The notes beneath the pieces are model-generated. The model had not been told where the DNA came from and made no database searches. It saw only the letters and a program-made list of their open reading frames with translations. From NCBI RefSeq assembly GCF_032163395.1, contig NZ_CP119968.1, forward strand, positions 2,320,001 through 2,384,000: 64,000 nt of DNA. Reading direction: 5' to 3'. Below, piece by piece: positions 29,246 through 39,048 of the stretch (positions within the stretch are counted from its first letter, which is position 1; every line of letters starts with the position of its first letter). A program made the position numbers and the translations under genes. The stretch is from Gloeocapsopsis dulcis (GTDB taxonomy: Bacteria > Cyanobacteriota > Cyanobacteriia > Cyanobacteriales > Chroococcidiopsidaceae).

Positions 29246-30658
29246 TTATGACATTGTCTCAACTTCAGATAGCGAGGAATCATCTGGAGCAGGGTCAGAC
29301 GGTGTGGATTCTACTTCTATTGAATCTTCAGGCACATCTAACGAGCCTTCAGGTAATAATTCCACACTACTACGTTCTTCTAACCAACTCATAATTTTTT
29401 CTTTTAGTAAGTCCTCTTCCACGACTTCTCGTAATCTATTTAAGTCAATGTCATCGTTTGAGTATTCCGACAAAATTTCTTTTGCTTTTGCCTCTACTTC
29501 CGGTTTTTCTACTTTGATTGACTCGCGTTGAGCTATCTCCTGAAGGGCTAACGTGCTCCTAAGGCGCTCAATAGCTTCTGGGCGGGAATTCTCTCTTAGT
29601 TTGGCAACACTCTCTTGCGTAAACAGTTTTTTAACGTCAATTCCTTGTTGACTCAACTGTACTGCTGCTTGAGTAAGCATGTTATTAACTTCTTGTTCTA
29701 TAAGCGTTTCAGGTAAGTCTACTTCTAGATACTTAACTAGCTCATTCGTTAGCGCCTGCTCTTTGTTTGCTTTGGTTTGACGCTCAGCCTCTGCTTTAAA
29801 TCGCTCTTCCAAAGAACTACGTAACTCTGCCAGAGTTTGAAACTCGCTCACTGCTTGAGCAAAATCATCATTCAGCTCTGGAAGTTCTTTTTCTTTAATC
29901 TCTTTTAACGTTACTGTAAAGTCAGCTGCACGCCCTGCAACCTCTTGTTGAGGATAGTCTTCAGGAAACTGTGCAGTAACTTCTTTGGTTTCTCCAGGTT
30001 GCATCCCGACGATGCCATCAATAAAACCAGGGATGAACCGCTCTTGTTGAAGTTCTAATTGAAAATCATCAGCCGACGCACCAGCAATTTCTTGTGGTTC
30101 TTGTTCCTCTTCTTGAGCTAAATAGCCTTTAAAGTCAACTATAGCAACATCCCCAAGTTGTGCTGCTCGTCCCTCTACCGGAATCAGAGTTGCCATTTCA
30201 TTGCGCTGTTCTGTTAGTAAATTATCAACTTTTTCGGGGTTATATTTGACTTCCTCAACCTTGACGTGTAAATCAGTGTATTGAGTCAGATTTACTTCTG
30301 GTTGGACGTCAACTGCTGCAGAAAATTGCAAGGCTTGTCCAGGTTCGTATTGGGCGATCAACTCTTCAAACGAGGAGCGTAGCTGCGGTTGACCAATGGC
30401 CTGAATGTCTTCTTGCTTGATTGCTGCAGTAATTCCTGTTTGAATGAGTTCTTCTAAGGCTGCTGCCTTGACTTGTACTGAACCTAATCGCTGAAGTAAG
30501 ATTTGGCGTGGTACTTTTCCTTTGCGAAACCCAGGAACATTCATCGTGCGCGTAAGTTTTTGAATGACCTGGTCATAGGTCTGTTGAGACTTTTCGGCTG
30601 GAATTTCTATAGCCAAACCAATTTGACTAGCGGGAAGTTTTTCCTGGGTGACTTTCAT
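29246..30658 (-). CDS. tig: Trigger factor
   Basis: Ribosome-bound chaperone and peptidyl-prolyl isomerase. 470 residues. The ribosome-binding signature is MNVPGFRKGKVPRQIL near residue 38; the FKBP-type PPIase domain spans about 165-250 (VAIVDFKGYL... GMQPGETKEV), and the C-terminal helical arms follow. The last 35 residues are acidic and rich in Ser, Pro and Asp, probably a disordered tail. Upstream of clpP and clpX on the same strand. Confidence 0.95.
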   Translation of the reverse strand: MKVTQEKLPASQIGLAIEIPAEKSQQTYDQVIQKLTRTMNVPGFRKGKVPRQILLQRLGSVQVKAAALEELIQTGITAAIKQEDIQAIGQPQLRSSFEELIAQYEPGQALQFSAAVDVQPEVNLTQYTDLHVKVEEVKYNPEKVDNLLTEQRNEMATLIPVEGRAAQLGDVAIVDFKGYLAQEEEQEPQEIAGASADDFQLELQQERFIPGFIDGIVGMQPGETKEVTAQFPEDYPQQEVAGRAADFTVTLKEIKEKELPELNDDFAQAVSEFQTLAELRSSLEERFKAEAERQTKANKEQALTNELVKYLEVDLPETLIEQEVNNMLTQAAVQLSQQGIDVKKLFTQESVAKLRENSRPEAIERLRSTLALQEIAQRESIKVEKPEVEAKAKEILSEYSNDDIDLNRLREVVEEDLLKEKIMSWLEERSSVELLPEGSLDVPEDSIEVESTPSDPAPDDSSLSEVETMS

Positions 30659-31304
30659 GTTGCGCTTTTATTTCCGAACAATTTGACTACTCAAGCAATA
30701 CTGGACTAGTTGCTACTTAGGATTCGCTCTTGAGCATTAAACTATTCTATCTTTAAGCTTAGTCTCTGCCAGATAGTGCCAGAACATAAATTTGTGAGCG
30801 ATCGCATTACTTTGTATCCAAATAAAAAAATACTTCGCCCACTTGTCTTTACTAAGTTCTGTAGTGTGATATTCTGGTTGGCACTTTGGAATAGTCATAC
30901 TCGTTGTGTAAGCAGGACATGACTAAGCCAGCTTTATTCGGGCAGGTTTGAGGTTAAATTGCCTCGGGATCTGACATTGGTCACTTAATTTTTGCGTATT
31001 TTGATTAGACCTATCTAAGAGTGAAACTATTACTATTGCTAATCACTGCAACAGTACAGGTGCTATCTAGATTGTTAAAATTAGTTTAAAATGAGAAGGT
31101 ATGCTATCTAACTCTGCGTAATTAATCCAGAGATAATTAATAAGTGTTTGATTATTAAGAATTATATTATTGTTAGTTGGAAAAGTTTAGTAGTTGTTAT
31201 CAAACCAGATAGAAAACTGAGCAGATAAATTTAATATTAGAAAAAGTGTTTAGTATTTACAACAAAGATAAGTTAAGTAAATAATTTTACTGGAGGAGGA
31301 AAGT
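30659..31304. other. tig-asd divergent intergenic region with structured-RNA-like segment
   Basis: 646 bp without a convincing protein gene. It must hold the promoters of tig and asd. Between 30876 and 30990 there are nested complementary segments described under the ncRNA candidate. A 22-codon GTG ORF near 31021 is hydrophobic but has no support. Confidence 0.5.
30876..30990 (+). ncRNA. Candidate structured RNA (unassigned)
   Basis: Nested pairs are visible: GGTTGGC (30876-30882) with GCCAGCT (30927-30933), enclosing AGTCAT (30893-30898) with ATGACT (30919-30924). A second hairpin pairs CAGGTTTGAGG (30943-30953) with CCTCGGGATCTG. A short TGAC-ATTG-GTCA hairpin (30972-30983) is followed by CTTAATTTTTG. 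The strand could be either. No known family (6S, SRP, tmRNA, RNase P) was recognised, and chance pairing is possible. Confidence 0.25.
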
Positions 31305-32369
31305 TTGACAAAAACATATCGTGTTGCAATTTTAGGCGCGACAGGTGCTGTTGGAGCAGAATTACTAGATTTACTGGCAAGTAGAAATTTTCCAGTAGCT
31401 GACTTGAAACTGCTAGCATCATCTCGCAGTGCAGGCAGGAGTTTACAATTTCAGGGAGAAAAAATTGAAGTAGAATCAGTGAACGATCGCTCATTCAGTA
31501 ATATAGACATTGTTTTGGCTTCGGCTGGAGGTTCTATCTCAAAAGCTTGGGCAGCGAAAGCTGTGGCAGATGGTGCGGTTGTCATTGACAATTCCAGTGC
31601 TTTTCGTATGGAGCCGCACGTTCCTCTAGTAGTTCCTGAAGTAAATCCGCAAGCTGCTGCTAGCCACCAAGGTATTATTGCTAATCCCAACTGTACAACT
31701 ATTTTAATGTCAGTTGCAGTTTGGCCGTTACATCAAGTCAAGCGAGTACAGCGCATCGTCGTTGCTACATATCAATCAGCAAGTGGGGCTGGCGCTAGAG
31801 CGATGGAGGAAGTAAAAATCCAAGCCCAGGCAATACTGAATGGTGAAACACCAACAGCAGAAATTTTGCCCTATCCATTAGCTTTTAACCTGTTTCCTCA
31901 CAACTCTCCTCTCAATGAACTGGGATACTGCGAGGAAGAGATGAAAATGGTCAACGAGACTCGAAAGATTTTCAACGATCAAAGTATTCGAGTCACAGCA
32001 ACTTGTGTTCGGGTTCCCGTCTTACGCGCGCACTCAGAAGCGATTAACCTAGAGTTTGAGACACCAATGAGTGTTCAGGAAGCAAAGGAAATTCTGAACA
32101 AAGCGCCTGGCGTGCAAATTGTGGAAGACTGGAAAGCAAACCATTTTCCGATGCCAATTGAAGCAACAGGGCGCGATCCAGTTTTAGTAGGTCGTATCCG
32201 CCAAGATATTTCACACTCTCATAGTTTAGAGCTATGGCTTTGTGGAGATCAGATACGCAAAGGAGCGGCACTCAATGCGGTACAAATTGCCGAACTGTTG
32301 ATTGAAAAGGATTGGCTACAACCACCAACTTCTGGATACCAACAACCAGTGACCATAGTTAAGAGCTAA
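31305..32369 (+). CDS. asd: Aspartate-semialdehyde dehydrogenase
   Basis: Reduces aspartyl phosphate to the semialdehyde, the branch to lysine/diaminopimelate, threonine and methionine. 354 residues. NADP-binding start is VAILGATGAVGAELLDLL, the catalytic cysteine is in IIANPNCTTILMSVAV, and the conserved YQSASGAGARAMEE follows. The start is TTG: a strong GGAGGAGG ends six bases upstream and no ATG is nearby. First gene of asd-dapA-rnj, an order conserved in cyanobacteria and also seen in Gram-positive bacteria. Confidence 0.95.
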   Translation: MTKTYRVAILGATGAVGAELLDLLASRNFPVADLKLLASSRSAGRSLQFQGEKIEVESVNDRSFSNIDIVLASAGGSISKAWAAKAVADGAVVIDNSSAFRMEPHVPLVVPEVNPQAAASHQGIIANPNCTTILMSVAVWPLHQVKRVQRIVVATYQSASGAGARAMEEVKIQAQAILNGETPTAEILPYPLAFNLFPHNSPLNELGYCEEEMKMVNETRKIFNDQSIRVTATCVRVPVLRAHSEAINLEFETPMSVQEAKEILNKAPGVQIVEDWKANHFPMPIEATGRDPVLVGRIRQDISHSHSLELWLCGDQIRKGAALNAVQIAELLIEKDWLQPPTSGYQQPVTIVKS

Positions 32370-32417
32370 CACACTGTCATAAGAATGGACTGCGACTAAG
32401 AAATGAGGAGTTAAAGG

Positions 32418-33311
32418 GTGATAGACTTTGGACGCGTTATGACGGCTATGGTTACGCCATTTAAGGAAGATGGCAACGTGAATTATGCCGTAGCAGAGGA
32501 ATTAGCAGTGTATCTGGCGGAAAATGGCACAGATACCCTAGTTGTCTGTGGTACTACTGGAGAATCACCCACTCTCTCCTGGGACGAGGAATATGAATTG
32601 TTTCAAGTCATTCTTAAAGCAGTAGCAGGAAAAGCTTGGGTTATGGCGGGGACAGGCTCTAACTCAACCAAAGAAGCGATCGCAGCGACAGAAAAAGCCG
32701 CTAAAATAGGAGTACATGGATCTTTACAAATTGTTCCTTACTACAACAAACCACCACAAGCAGGTATTTGTCAGCATCTCAAGGCAATTGCGCAAGCTTG
32801 TCCTGACCTGCCGTTTATCTTATACAATGTGCCTGGACGCACTGGGCAAAACTTACAACCAGAAACAGTGGCTCGTTTGGCAGAGGTCGAGAATATAGTA
32901 GGGATCAAAGAATCAAGTGGTAATCTAGACCAAGCTAGTGAAATTCGCCGATTAACTCCAAGTGAATTTAAACTGTACTCGGGTGACGACTCTTTGACAT
33001 TACCTTTGTTATCAGTCGGTGGTAGTGGAGTTGTTAGTGTTGCTAGTCATTTAGTAGGTATACAACTCCAAAAAATGATTCAAGCTTTTACCACGGGGCA
33101 AATTCAAACAGCAACTCAAATTCATTTGAAACTTTTTCCATTATTTAAAGCTCTATTTACTACGACTAATCCAATTCCTATAAAAACAGCACTCAAACTT
33201 CAAGGGTGGGAAGTTGGCTCAACACGCTTACCCTTATATGAAGAAGTAGATGAAGTGAGTCAAAAGCTAGAAAAAATATTAATAGAAATAGGTTTGCGCT
33301 CTAATTTTTAA
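32418..33311 (+). CDS. dapA: 4-hydroxy-tetrahydrodipicolinate synthase
   Basis: Condenses pyruvate with aspartate semialdehyde, the committed step to diaminopimelate and lysine. 297 residues. The Schiff-base lysine lies in [12 protein letters not shown], the catalytic tyrosine in [13 protein letters not shown], and [14 protein letters not shown] binds the substrate carboxylate. The start is GTG, with GAGG upstream, giving [15 protein letters not shown]. It directly uses the product of the upstream asd gene; 48 bp separate the two. Confidence 0.96.
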   Translation: MIDFGRVMTAMVTPFKEDGNVNYAVAEELAVYLAENGTDTLVVCGTTGESPTLSWDEEYELFQVILKAVAGKAWVMAGTGSNSTKEAIAATEKAAKIGVHGSLQIVPYYNKPPQAGICQHLKAIAQACPDLPFILYNVPGRTGQNLQPETVARLAEVENIVGIKESSGNLDQASEIRRLTPSEFKLYSGDDSLTLPLLSVGGSGVVSVASHLVGIQLQKMIQAFTTGQIQTATQIHLKLFPLFKALFTTTNPIPIKTALKLQGWEVGSTRLPLYEEVDEVSQKLEKILIEIGLRSNF

Positions 33312-33473
33312 AAGATAAATGTAAGAATAATCAAATACTAAATTTTACTCAAAAAAGCTGTACTAGAGTCTAAACAATATAGCTTTAGTGTACTTTTTAA
33401 CTATCTTATTAAAACTTAAACAGTAGCTAGCTTATCGCTTTTGTAGAGAAACTTACACTTGAAACTAGAAAGT

Positions 33474-35237
33474 ATGAAAAACAACGAGTCAACATCAACA
33501 GTAAAAATTATTCCCCTTGGTGGTTTACATGAAATTGGAAAAAATACATGCGTTTTTGAGTACAAAGACGAAATTATTTTGTTAGACGCAGGACTAGCAT
33601 TCCCTACCGATAAAATGCATGGCGTAAATATTGTTTTACCAGACATGACGTATTTACGCGAAAATCGCCACAAAATTAAGGGAATGATTGTTACCCACGG
33701 TCATGAAGATCATATAGGGGGCATTGCTTTTCACCTTAAGCAATTTGAGATTCCCGTAATTTATGGTCCTCGGTTAGCGATGACAATGCTAGAAGGTAAG
33801 CTAGAAGAAGCAGGAGTACGCGATCGCACAGAATTAAAAAGCGTTCGTCCCCGCGATCTCGTGCGGCTAGGTTCGTCGTTTTTAGTCGAGTTTATTCGTA
33901 ATACCCACTCTATTGCTGATAGCTTTACGGTCGCAATTCATACTCCAGAAGGTGTGATTATTCATACTGGAGACTTCAAAATTGACCATACTCCAGTAGA
34001 TGGCGAATTTTTTGATTTACATCGTCTTGCAGAACATGGAGAAAAAGGAGTTCTTTGTTTAATCAGTGACTCGACTAACTCAGAAGTCCCAGGACACACA
34101 CCTTCAGAACGCTCCGTTTATCCTAATTTAGACCGCATTTTTAGCCAAGCTTCTGGGCGACTACTAGTCACAACCTTTGCCTCTTCAGTACATCGCATCA
34201 ATATGATTTTAGAGCTGGCGAAGAAGCAAAATCGCTCTGTCTCTGTAGTTGGACGGTCAATGCTTAACGTTATTGCCCATGCTCGTAACCTAGGCTACAT
34301 CAAGTGTGCAGACGATCTTTTGCAGCCACTACACGTGGCGCGATCGCTACCCGATGATAAGGTTCTGATTTTAACTACTGGTTCTCAAGGAGAGCCAATG
34401 TCTGCCTTAACTCGAATCTCTAAAGGCGAGCATTCTCAACTACGTATTCGTGAGGGAGACACTGTAGTGTTCTCAGCTAACCCAATTCCAGGAAACACAA
34501 TTGCTGTTGTTAACACCATCGATCGACTGATGATGCAGGGAGCAAAAGTCGTTTATGGTAAAGAAAAAGGAATCCATGTTTCTGGTCACGGCTGTCAGGA
34601 AGATCAAAAGCTAATGCTAGCGTTGACAAAACCCAAGTTTTTCCTCCCAGTGCATGGTGAGTATCGCATGTTAGTGAAGCATGCGGAAACTGCACAAAGT
34701 ATGGGGGTTCCTACAGAAAATATGGTCATCATCCAAAATGGCGATGTTGTTGAAGTCTCAAAGGAATCGATTCAGATTACAGGTAAAGTGCCTTCAGGAA
34801 TTGAATTAGTAGATACTTCTGGCTCAGGAATGGTCAGTGGTAAGGTTCTCAAAGAACGTCAGCAGCTTGCCGAAGAAGGCATTGTGACTGTTGCAGCAGC
34901 AGTAGACTGGAATGGTAAGTTGATGATCAGACCAGAAATTCACTTACGAGGTGTAGTTGTCTCAATTGAGCGATCGCTACTGCAAAAATGGGTACAAGAG
35001 CGAATTGAGGATTTCTTGCACTATCGCTGGTCAGATTTTGTCCAATCTTCTAGTGAAGAACCTGAAGTAGATTGGGTTGGACTTCAAGGTCAACTTGAAC
35101 GCGAACTTTACCGAGAAATTCGGCGGGAACTTCAGTGTCAACCGTCTGTTACCTTGCTACTACAATCTTCTGAAGAACCTACAAAAGTTACTGATGGTAG
35201 ACGCCGTCGGCGTACCACTGCCCAAGTTGCTTCATAG
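33474..35237 (+). CDS. rnj: Ribonuclease J
   Basis: Metallo-beta-lactamase/beta-CASP nuclease acting in mRNA decay and rRNA maturation. 587 residues from the ATG at 33474; a TTG at 33459 adds five residues. The metal site is VTHGHEDHIGG (HxHxDH), with further ligands in RNTHSIADS, IHTGDFKIDH and VSGHGCQEDQ (the last in the beta-CASP part). FLPVHGEYRMLVKHAE is the late conserved histidine motif. The C-terminus ends in a short basic tail (RRRRRTT) after an acidic stretch. Third gene after asd and dapA. Confidence 0.95.
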   Translation: MKNNESTSTVKIIPLGGLHEIGKNTCVFEYKDEIILLDAGLAFPTDKMHGVNIVLPDMTYLRENRHKIKGMIVTHGHEDHIGGIAFHLKQFEIPVIYGPRLAMTMLEGKLEEAGVRDRTELKSVRPRDLVRLGSSFLVEFIRNTHSIADSFTVAIHTPEGVIIHTGDFKIDHTPVDGEFFDLHRLAEHGEKGVLCLISDSTNSEVPGHTPSERSVYPNLDRIFSQASGRLLVTTFASSVHRINMILELAKKQNRSVSVVGRSMLNVIAHARNLGYIKCADDLLQPLHVARSLPDDKVLILTTGSQGEPMSALTRISKGEHSQLRIREGDTVVFSANPIPGNTIAVVNTIDRLMMQGAKVVYGKEKGIHVSGHGCQEDQKLMLALTKPKFFLPVHGEYRMLVKHAETAQSMGVPTENMVIIQNGDVVEVSKESIQITGKVPSGIELVDTSGSGMVSGKVLKERQQLAEEGIVTVAAAVDWNGKLMIRPEIHLRGVVVSIERSLLQKWVQERIEDFLHYRWSDFVQSSSEEPEVDWVGLQGQLERELYREIRRELQCQPSVTLLLQSSEEPTKVTDGRRRRRTTAQVAS

Positions 35238-35249
35238 TAAGATTAAGAT

Positions 35250-35271
35250 GCCCTCCGACTAAAGTCGGGGC
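35250..35271. repeat. Short dispersed palindrome (CCGACTAAAGTCGG type)
   Basis: CCGACTAAAGTCGG at 35255-35268, within GCCCTCCGACTAAAGTCGGG, forms a compact hairpin 18 bases after the rnj stop codon. Similar AGTCGG palindromes are widely dispersed in cyanobacterial genomes. It may aid transcript 3' end formation, although no U tract follows. Confidence 0.5.
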
Positions 35272-35744
35272 TACTCCAGCAAAGTGTACCTTTATATTCA
35301 TTCGCACTTGCATTTATACAGGGGTCTGTTACACAAGCTCTGACCTCTGCTATACGTGCTTAATATTATGATTGTGTGAATTTACTGAAAGTAAATTTTA
35401 CCATTAGGCAAAATTCAGTAATGTTTCTCATTCTGTTTTGAAATAAATTGGTGAAGATGATAGCAGTTGTCAGTTACACTACTTAAAAAAAATATTCCTT
35501 AAGTAGGAGTACATTATTATTTTACAATTCCTCTTTTTGGTCTATGGATATTTCATAATTGGTCTGAACTGCTGAGAAATTAACTTAGGATCTACTTAGT
35601 CTTTACTCTTACTTCATTAAATTTTTAAATAAAGCAAGTTATAAACAAGATAAGCCTAGTAGCCTTACTTACAAGCAAAATTTCTAGTTAATCTAAGTCT
35701 CGTAGAGAAACGTTTCTCAATCAATTACGTCAATAAACATAAGA

Positions 35745-35764
35745 CTGCTCTTAATCTAGAGCAG
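35745..35764. other. Hairpin upstream of the Mo-nitrogenase C-terminal-like gene
   Basis: Perfect seven-base stem CTGCTCT/AGAGCAG with loop TAATCT, about 80 bases before the start codon at 35847. It could be a leader element or operator; nothing else supports either. Confidence 0.3.
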
Positions 35765-35846
35765 CATGATTCCGATATGACCAATTAACGCCTTGTAGAT
35801 CCACTTTAGGAGTTCAAATTGCCTCGCTGTTTTTGAGGAGTGAACA

Positions 35847-36218
35847 ATGAATGTATCGCAATACACAACAAAATTTTTACTGACTAGCTGGGTGGGAATT
35901 GATCAAGCAATTGCTTCAGATAAGAATATTAAATTACTGCCTCAGCTTGAGAACAAAACTAAGCTTGATATGCTGCAACCGTTACGTCAATGGGTTAACA
36001 AGATCGATATCGGCGATCGCATTTTTGCCCATCGCTTGTGTAAACTAATTCCTGCACAATGTCCTTTTGAGCGCGAATTAAAACTTTTTGGGCGCACACT
36101 CTATATTCCGCCGATGTGTAAGCTCAATCCACTTTACGAAGAAGTTGTTAGTTTACGCTTTCGTGCATTGTGTTACTTAGCTGACGAGTGTGGTGAAGAT
36201 ATTACATCCTACTGCTAA
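35847..36218 (+). CDS. Mo-dependent nitrogenase C-terminal domain-like protein
   Basis: 123 residues. The core from LQPLRQWVNKIDIGDRIFAH through LCKLIPAQCPFER, then LYIPPMCKLNPLYEEVVSLR and ALCYLADECGED, is the domain family named after a C-terminal segment in molybdenum nitrogenase proteins. It is widespread as a stand-alone protein in cyanobacteria, including non-fixers, so it is no evidence for nitrogen fixation. Four conserved cysteines are visible (KLCKLIPAQC order reversed as LCK and AQC, then MCK and DEC). Function is unknown. A GAGGAG precedes the ATG. Confidence 0.75.
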   Translation: MNVSQYTTKFLLTSWVGIDQAIASDKNIKLLPQLENKTKLDMLQPLRQWVNKIDIGDRIFAHRLCKLIPAQCPFERELKLFGRTLYIPPMCKLNPLYEEVVSLRFRALCYLADECGEDITSYC

Positions 36219-36347
36219 GTTCAGCGTTGTCGCAAATCCAGATCAGTCCTTGTGATATTTGATTTGATGGCTGCAATCCTGAAGTCCCACTGTTTGAATA
36301 CTAGCATCCTTTAGCTATCCAGCTTCCAAAATTAAATTATGAGTAGG

Positions 36348-36384
36348 ACTCACTGGTGTTGGTTTCTTCCAGTGAGTTTTTTTA
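36348..36384 (+). terminator. Intrinsic terminator
   Basis: A perfect nine-base stem ACTCACTGG (36348-36356) and CCAGTGAGT (36369-36377) with a 12-base loop is followed directly by TTTTTT. It ends the transcript of the gene at 35847. Confidence 0.85.
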
Positions 36385-36493
36385 TAGGTTGAACTAGTTA
36401 GGCTGCATTGATTCAATCAACAAAGACAATGCGATCGCAACAAAACATTGTGGCACGATGGATACTGCCCTCATAACTTAGGAATATTTAAGA

Positions 36494-37516
36494 ATGACTA
36501 GTTTACCTCCATCGAGTAGGCTGCAATTTACTTCTGACCTAAATATTTGCCGTATTCTGAATGGGATGTGGCAAGTTTCTGGTGCGCATGGGCGTATTAC
36601 GCCAAAAGTGGCTATCCAAAATATGTTTGACTATAAAGATGCAGGCTTCACAACTTGGGATTTAGCCGATCATTATGGTCCTGCAGAAGATTTTATTGGT
36701 GAATTTCGGCGACAACTAGTAGCTAAGTACGGAAAAGCTGCGTTATCTGAAATACAAGCTTTTACTAAATGGGTGCCAAGACCTGGCAAAATGACAAAAA
36801 AAATAGTTGCAGATAACATCGATATTTCTCGTCGCCGGATGGATACAGAAACCCTTGATCTCCTTCAATTTCACTGGTGGGAATACCGCGACTTAAATTA
36901 TTTAGAAGCACTGAAATACATGACAGATCTTAAAGAAGAGGGCAAAATTAGGCATTTAGCTCTAACTAATTTTGATACAGAGCACCTAAATATTATCCTT
37001 CAAAACGGTATCAACATTAGGTCTAATCAAGTGCAATACTCTTTAATTGATCGTCGTCCTCAAGTGCACATGAGTTCGTTTTGCCAGGAGCATAACCTAC
37101 AGCTATTTACTTATGGCTCTTTATGTGGTGGGTTTTTATCAGAAAAATACTTAGGCAAGTCAGAACCACGAGGAGGTGAACTTGGCACTGTTAGTTTGCG
37201 AAAGTATAAAAACATGATAGATGCTTGGGGTGGGTGGCAACTGTTTCAAGAGTTGCTAGCAGTGTTGAAGTTAATTGCAGAGAAACACCACGTCAGCATC
37301 GCAAATATTGCAGTTCGCTATGTTTTAGAACAACCAGCTGTAGCTGGCGTGATTATTGGCGCACGGCTCAGTATCTCCCAACATATTGAAGATAATGCTT
37401 CGGTTTTCAACTTTGGGCTAGATTCAGCAGATTATCAGCAAATCAACACAATTCTGAATCAGTCACAAAATCTGTATCAACTCATCGGTGATTGTGGCGA
37501 TGAGTACCGCCGTTAA
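36494..37516 (+). CDS. Aldo/keto reductase
   Basis: NADPH-dependent oxidoreductase with TIM-barrel fold, 340 residues. Catalytic-tetrad regions visible are DLADHYGPAEDFIGE (Asp and Tyr), AFTKWVPRPGK (Lys) and LLQFHWWEYRD (His). IRHLALTNFDTEHL and IRSNQVQYSLIDRRP are the following strands, and GVIIGARLSISQHIEDN is the C-terminal cofactor loop. The substrate is unknown; the family covers diverse sugars and aldehydes. Confidence 0.9.
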   Translation: MTSLPPSSRLQFTSDLNICRILNGMWQVSGAHGRITPKVAIQNMFDYKDAGFTTWDLADHYGPAEDFIGEFRRQLVAKYGKAALSEIQAFTKWVPRPGKMTKKIVADNIDISRRRMDTETLDLLQFHWWEYRDLNYLEALKYMTDLKEEGKIRHLALTNFDTEHLNIILQNGINIRSNQVQYSLIDRRPQVHMSSFCQEHNLQLFTYGSLCGGFLSEKYLGKSEPRGGELGTVSLRKYKNMIDAWGGWQLFQELLAVLKLIAEKHHVSIANIAVRYVLEQPAVAGVIIGARLSISQHIEDNASVFNFGLDSADYQQINTILNQSQNLYQLIGDCGDEYRR

Positions 37517-37712
37517 AGGATTACATTATTACAACAGAACCATGTTCTATCGCATTTAAGATGAATTTCATCTGACATAAGACAGATTTTTGCAAAAAAA
37601 TAGGACAAAAATCTGAAATAATCAGTTATATTTGACGACAAAATTTAACATTCAAGGCAAGACTAAGTTATAGGCTTGTCTAGTCAGGTGTTTACTAAGG
37701 AGAAGTGCGGTT

Positions 37713-38585
37713 ATGATGTGGTTTCACCATCAGCCCTCAAAGAAAACTCAACCTAACTGTGACAACTGGGCAAAGTATCACAAAATTGCTGCGAATGTAA
37801 GCAAAATGACGTTATCTGTATTGTTAGGACTGGGATGCGAGCTTTTAGTAACTCATACAGCAGCAGCACAGAATGCAACACAACCCAGCCAAGTTCAAGC
37901 AAAACCAGCTCGCATGAATCTTGCTGTAAACAGGCAACCACAGGAAACTTACGAAAGCTTAATGGATCGAGCAGAAACGGTTGCCATAACTGCGGTAAAA
38001 GAGCGTTTTAGCCAAGATAGCCATGCGCCAGCAGTATCTGTGATGATTGTGGCTCATAGTTATGGGGCGATCGCTCCAGTTTTATCATTGGAAATTAGCC
38101 GTAACCAATGGCGATACAGTAAAGGCAGTAAAGCGCAAACCAAAGACCAAATGAAATACTTCTCAACAGCACGAATGCTGTTGGGATTTGATGGCGTTGC
38201 GAACAGTAGCTCAAATCAGCCACAATCTTCTGAAGCAACTCCTGAGATGACACCAGAAATGGAACAAATTGATCGATTCATCCGAGAATCTGATGCTAAA
38301 TCAGAGGTTCCGCCGGAGGAAATGCTTAATGGGGAAGTGCCGGAAGTACCAGCAGTCGTACCTGTAGAGACACCTACGCCTGAGTTACCGACAATCATAC
38401 CTGGTGAAGCTTCTGTTCCTGAACAAAATAGTACATTGTCTGGTGATAGTGTTATTCCTAGTCCAGTAATACCTACAACAGTGCCTGAAAATGGCTCAAT
38501 TTCTGTACCAACAGATGGGGCTTTACCAGAAAATACTATTCCTAGTATTAGTGACATCGTTCCAGAAAATAATCAAGAAAACTAA
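37713..38585 (+). CDS. Secreted or membrane-anchored hypothetical protein with Pro/Glu-rich tail
   Basis: 290 residues, family not recognised. A late signal/anchor segment (MTLSVLLGLGCELLVTHTAA, near residues 30-50) is followed by AAAQN, resembling a signal cleavage site. Residues 75-150 form a compact domain (YESLMDRAETVAITAVKERF, APAVSVMIVAHSYGAIAPVL, MKYFSTARMLLGF). The C-terminal 120 residues are acidic and rich in Pro, Val, Thr and Ser (repeats of the VPE/IPS type), probably extended. AGGAG lies upstream of the ATG. Confidence 0.6.
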   Translation: MMWFHHQPSKKTQPNCDNWAKYHKIAANVSKMTLSVLLGLGCELLVTHTAAAQNATQPSQVQAKPARMNLAVNRQPQETYESLMDRAETVAITAVKERFSQDSHAPAVSVMIVAHSYGAIAPVLSLEISRNQWRYSKGSKAQTKDQMKYFSTARMLLGFDGVANSSSNQPQSSEATPEMTPEMEQIDRFIRESDAKSEVPPEEMLNGEVPEVPAVVPVETPTPELPTIIPGEASVPEQNSTLSGDSVIPSPVIPTTVPENGSISVPTDGALPENTIPSISDIVPENNQEN

Positions 38586-38747
38586 TATTTTGGATAGAAC
38601 CCCTGCCAATTTAATCTCAAGAGAACAGTAAGCATACTAGTTGACGGTAGTTAAGGAGAATCACATCAGGGTTGCACACTTACTAGAGTGAATTGGTAAT
38701 GATGCTCTAGAATAGAAAGGTTGTAAAGAATTGCAGTGTAGCTTGTT

Positions 38748-38924
38748 ATGGCGGTTCCTAAGAAGAAAACATCTAAATCAAAGCGCGACCAAAGAAGAGC
38801 CACTTGGAGGCGTAAAGCAGCAGTGGAAGCTCAAAAAGCTCTTTCCTTGGGCAAATCAATTTTGACTGGGCGCTCTACTTTTGTCTATCCGTCTAAGGAA
38901 GAAGAAGCTGAAGAAGAGGAATAA
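38748..38924 (+). CDS. rpmF: 50S ribosomal protein L32
   Basis: 58-residue protein starting [20 protein letters not shown], the L32 signature, followed by [19 protein letters not shown] and ending in an acidic tail of Glu residues. It lacks the zinc-binding cysteines found in some L32 proteins, as usual in cyanobacteria. Component of the large ribosomal subunit. It is easily missed because of its size. Confidence 0.93.
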   Translation: MAVPKKKTSKSKRDQRRATWRRKAAVEAQKALSLGKSILTGRSTFVYPSKEEEAEEEE

Positions 38925-39048
38925 ATTGTGGGTTGTCAGGCTTAAGATATTACAAGCTCTAGTTTGAGGTTTTCCCTAGCCATCTCAAAGAGTTTTATCT
39001 CAAAATGGAGTTAGATCTATCCCATAGCAAAGTAATCTACCCAAGCAA

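Larger units (their letters stand above)
35238..35846. other. Intergenic region with two hairpins
   Basis: 609 bp, AT-rich, without a recognisable gene. It contains the palindrome at 35250-35271 and a second perfect hairpin at 35745-35764 (CTGCTCT, loop TAATCT, AGAGCAG). The 3' end carries GAGGAG before the next start codon; a CCTC some 16 bases upstream could pair with it. Confidence 0.5.

Noticed and set aside
31021-31089. 22-codon hydrophobic GTG ORF upstream of asd
   Set aside because: Too short, no ribosome-binding site and no match to known small photosynthetic peptides.
35847-36218. Evidence for nitrogen fixation from the Mo-nitrogenase C-terminal-like gene
   Set aside because: The domain is widespread as a stand-alone protein in cyanobacteria, and no nif genes are present.
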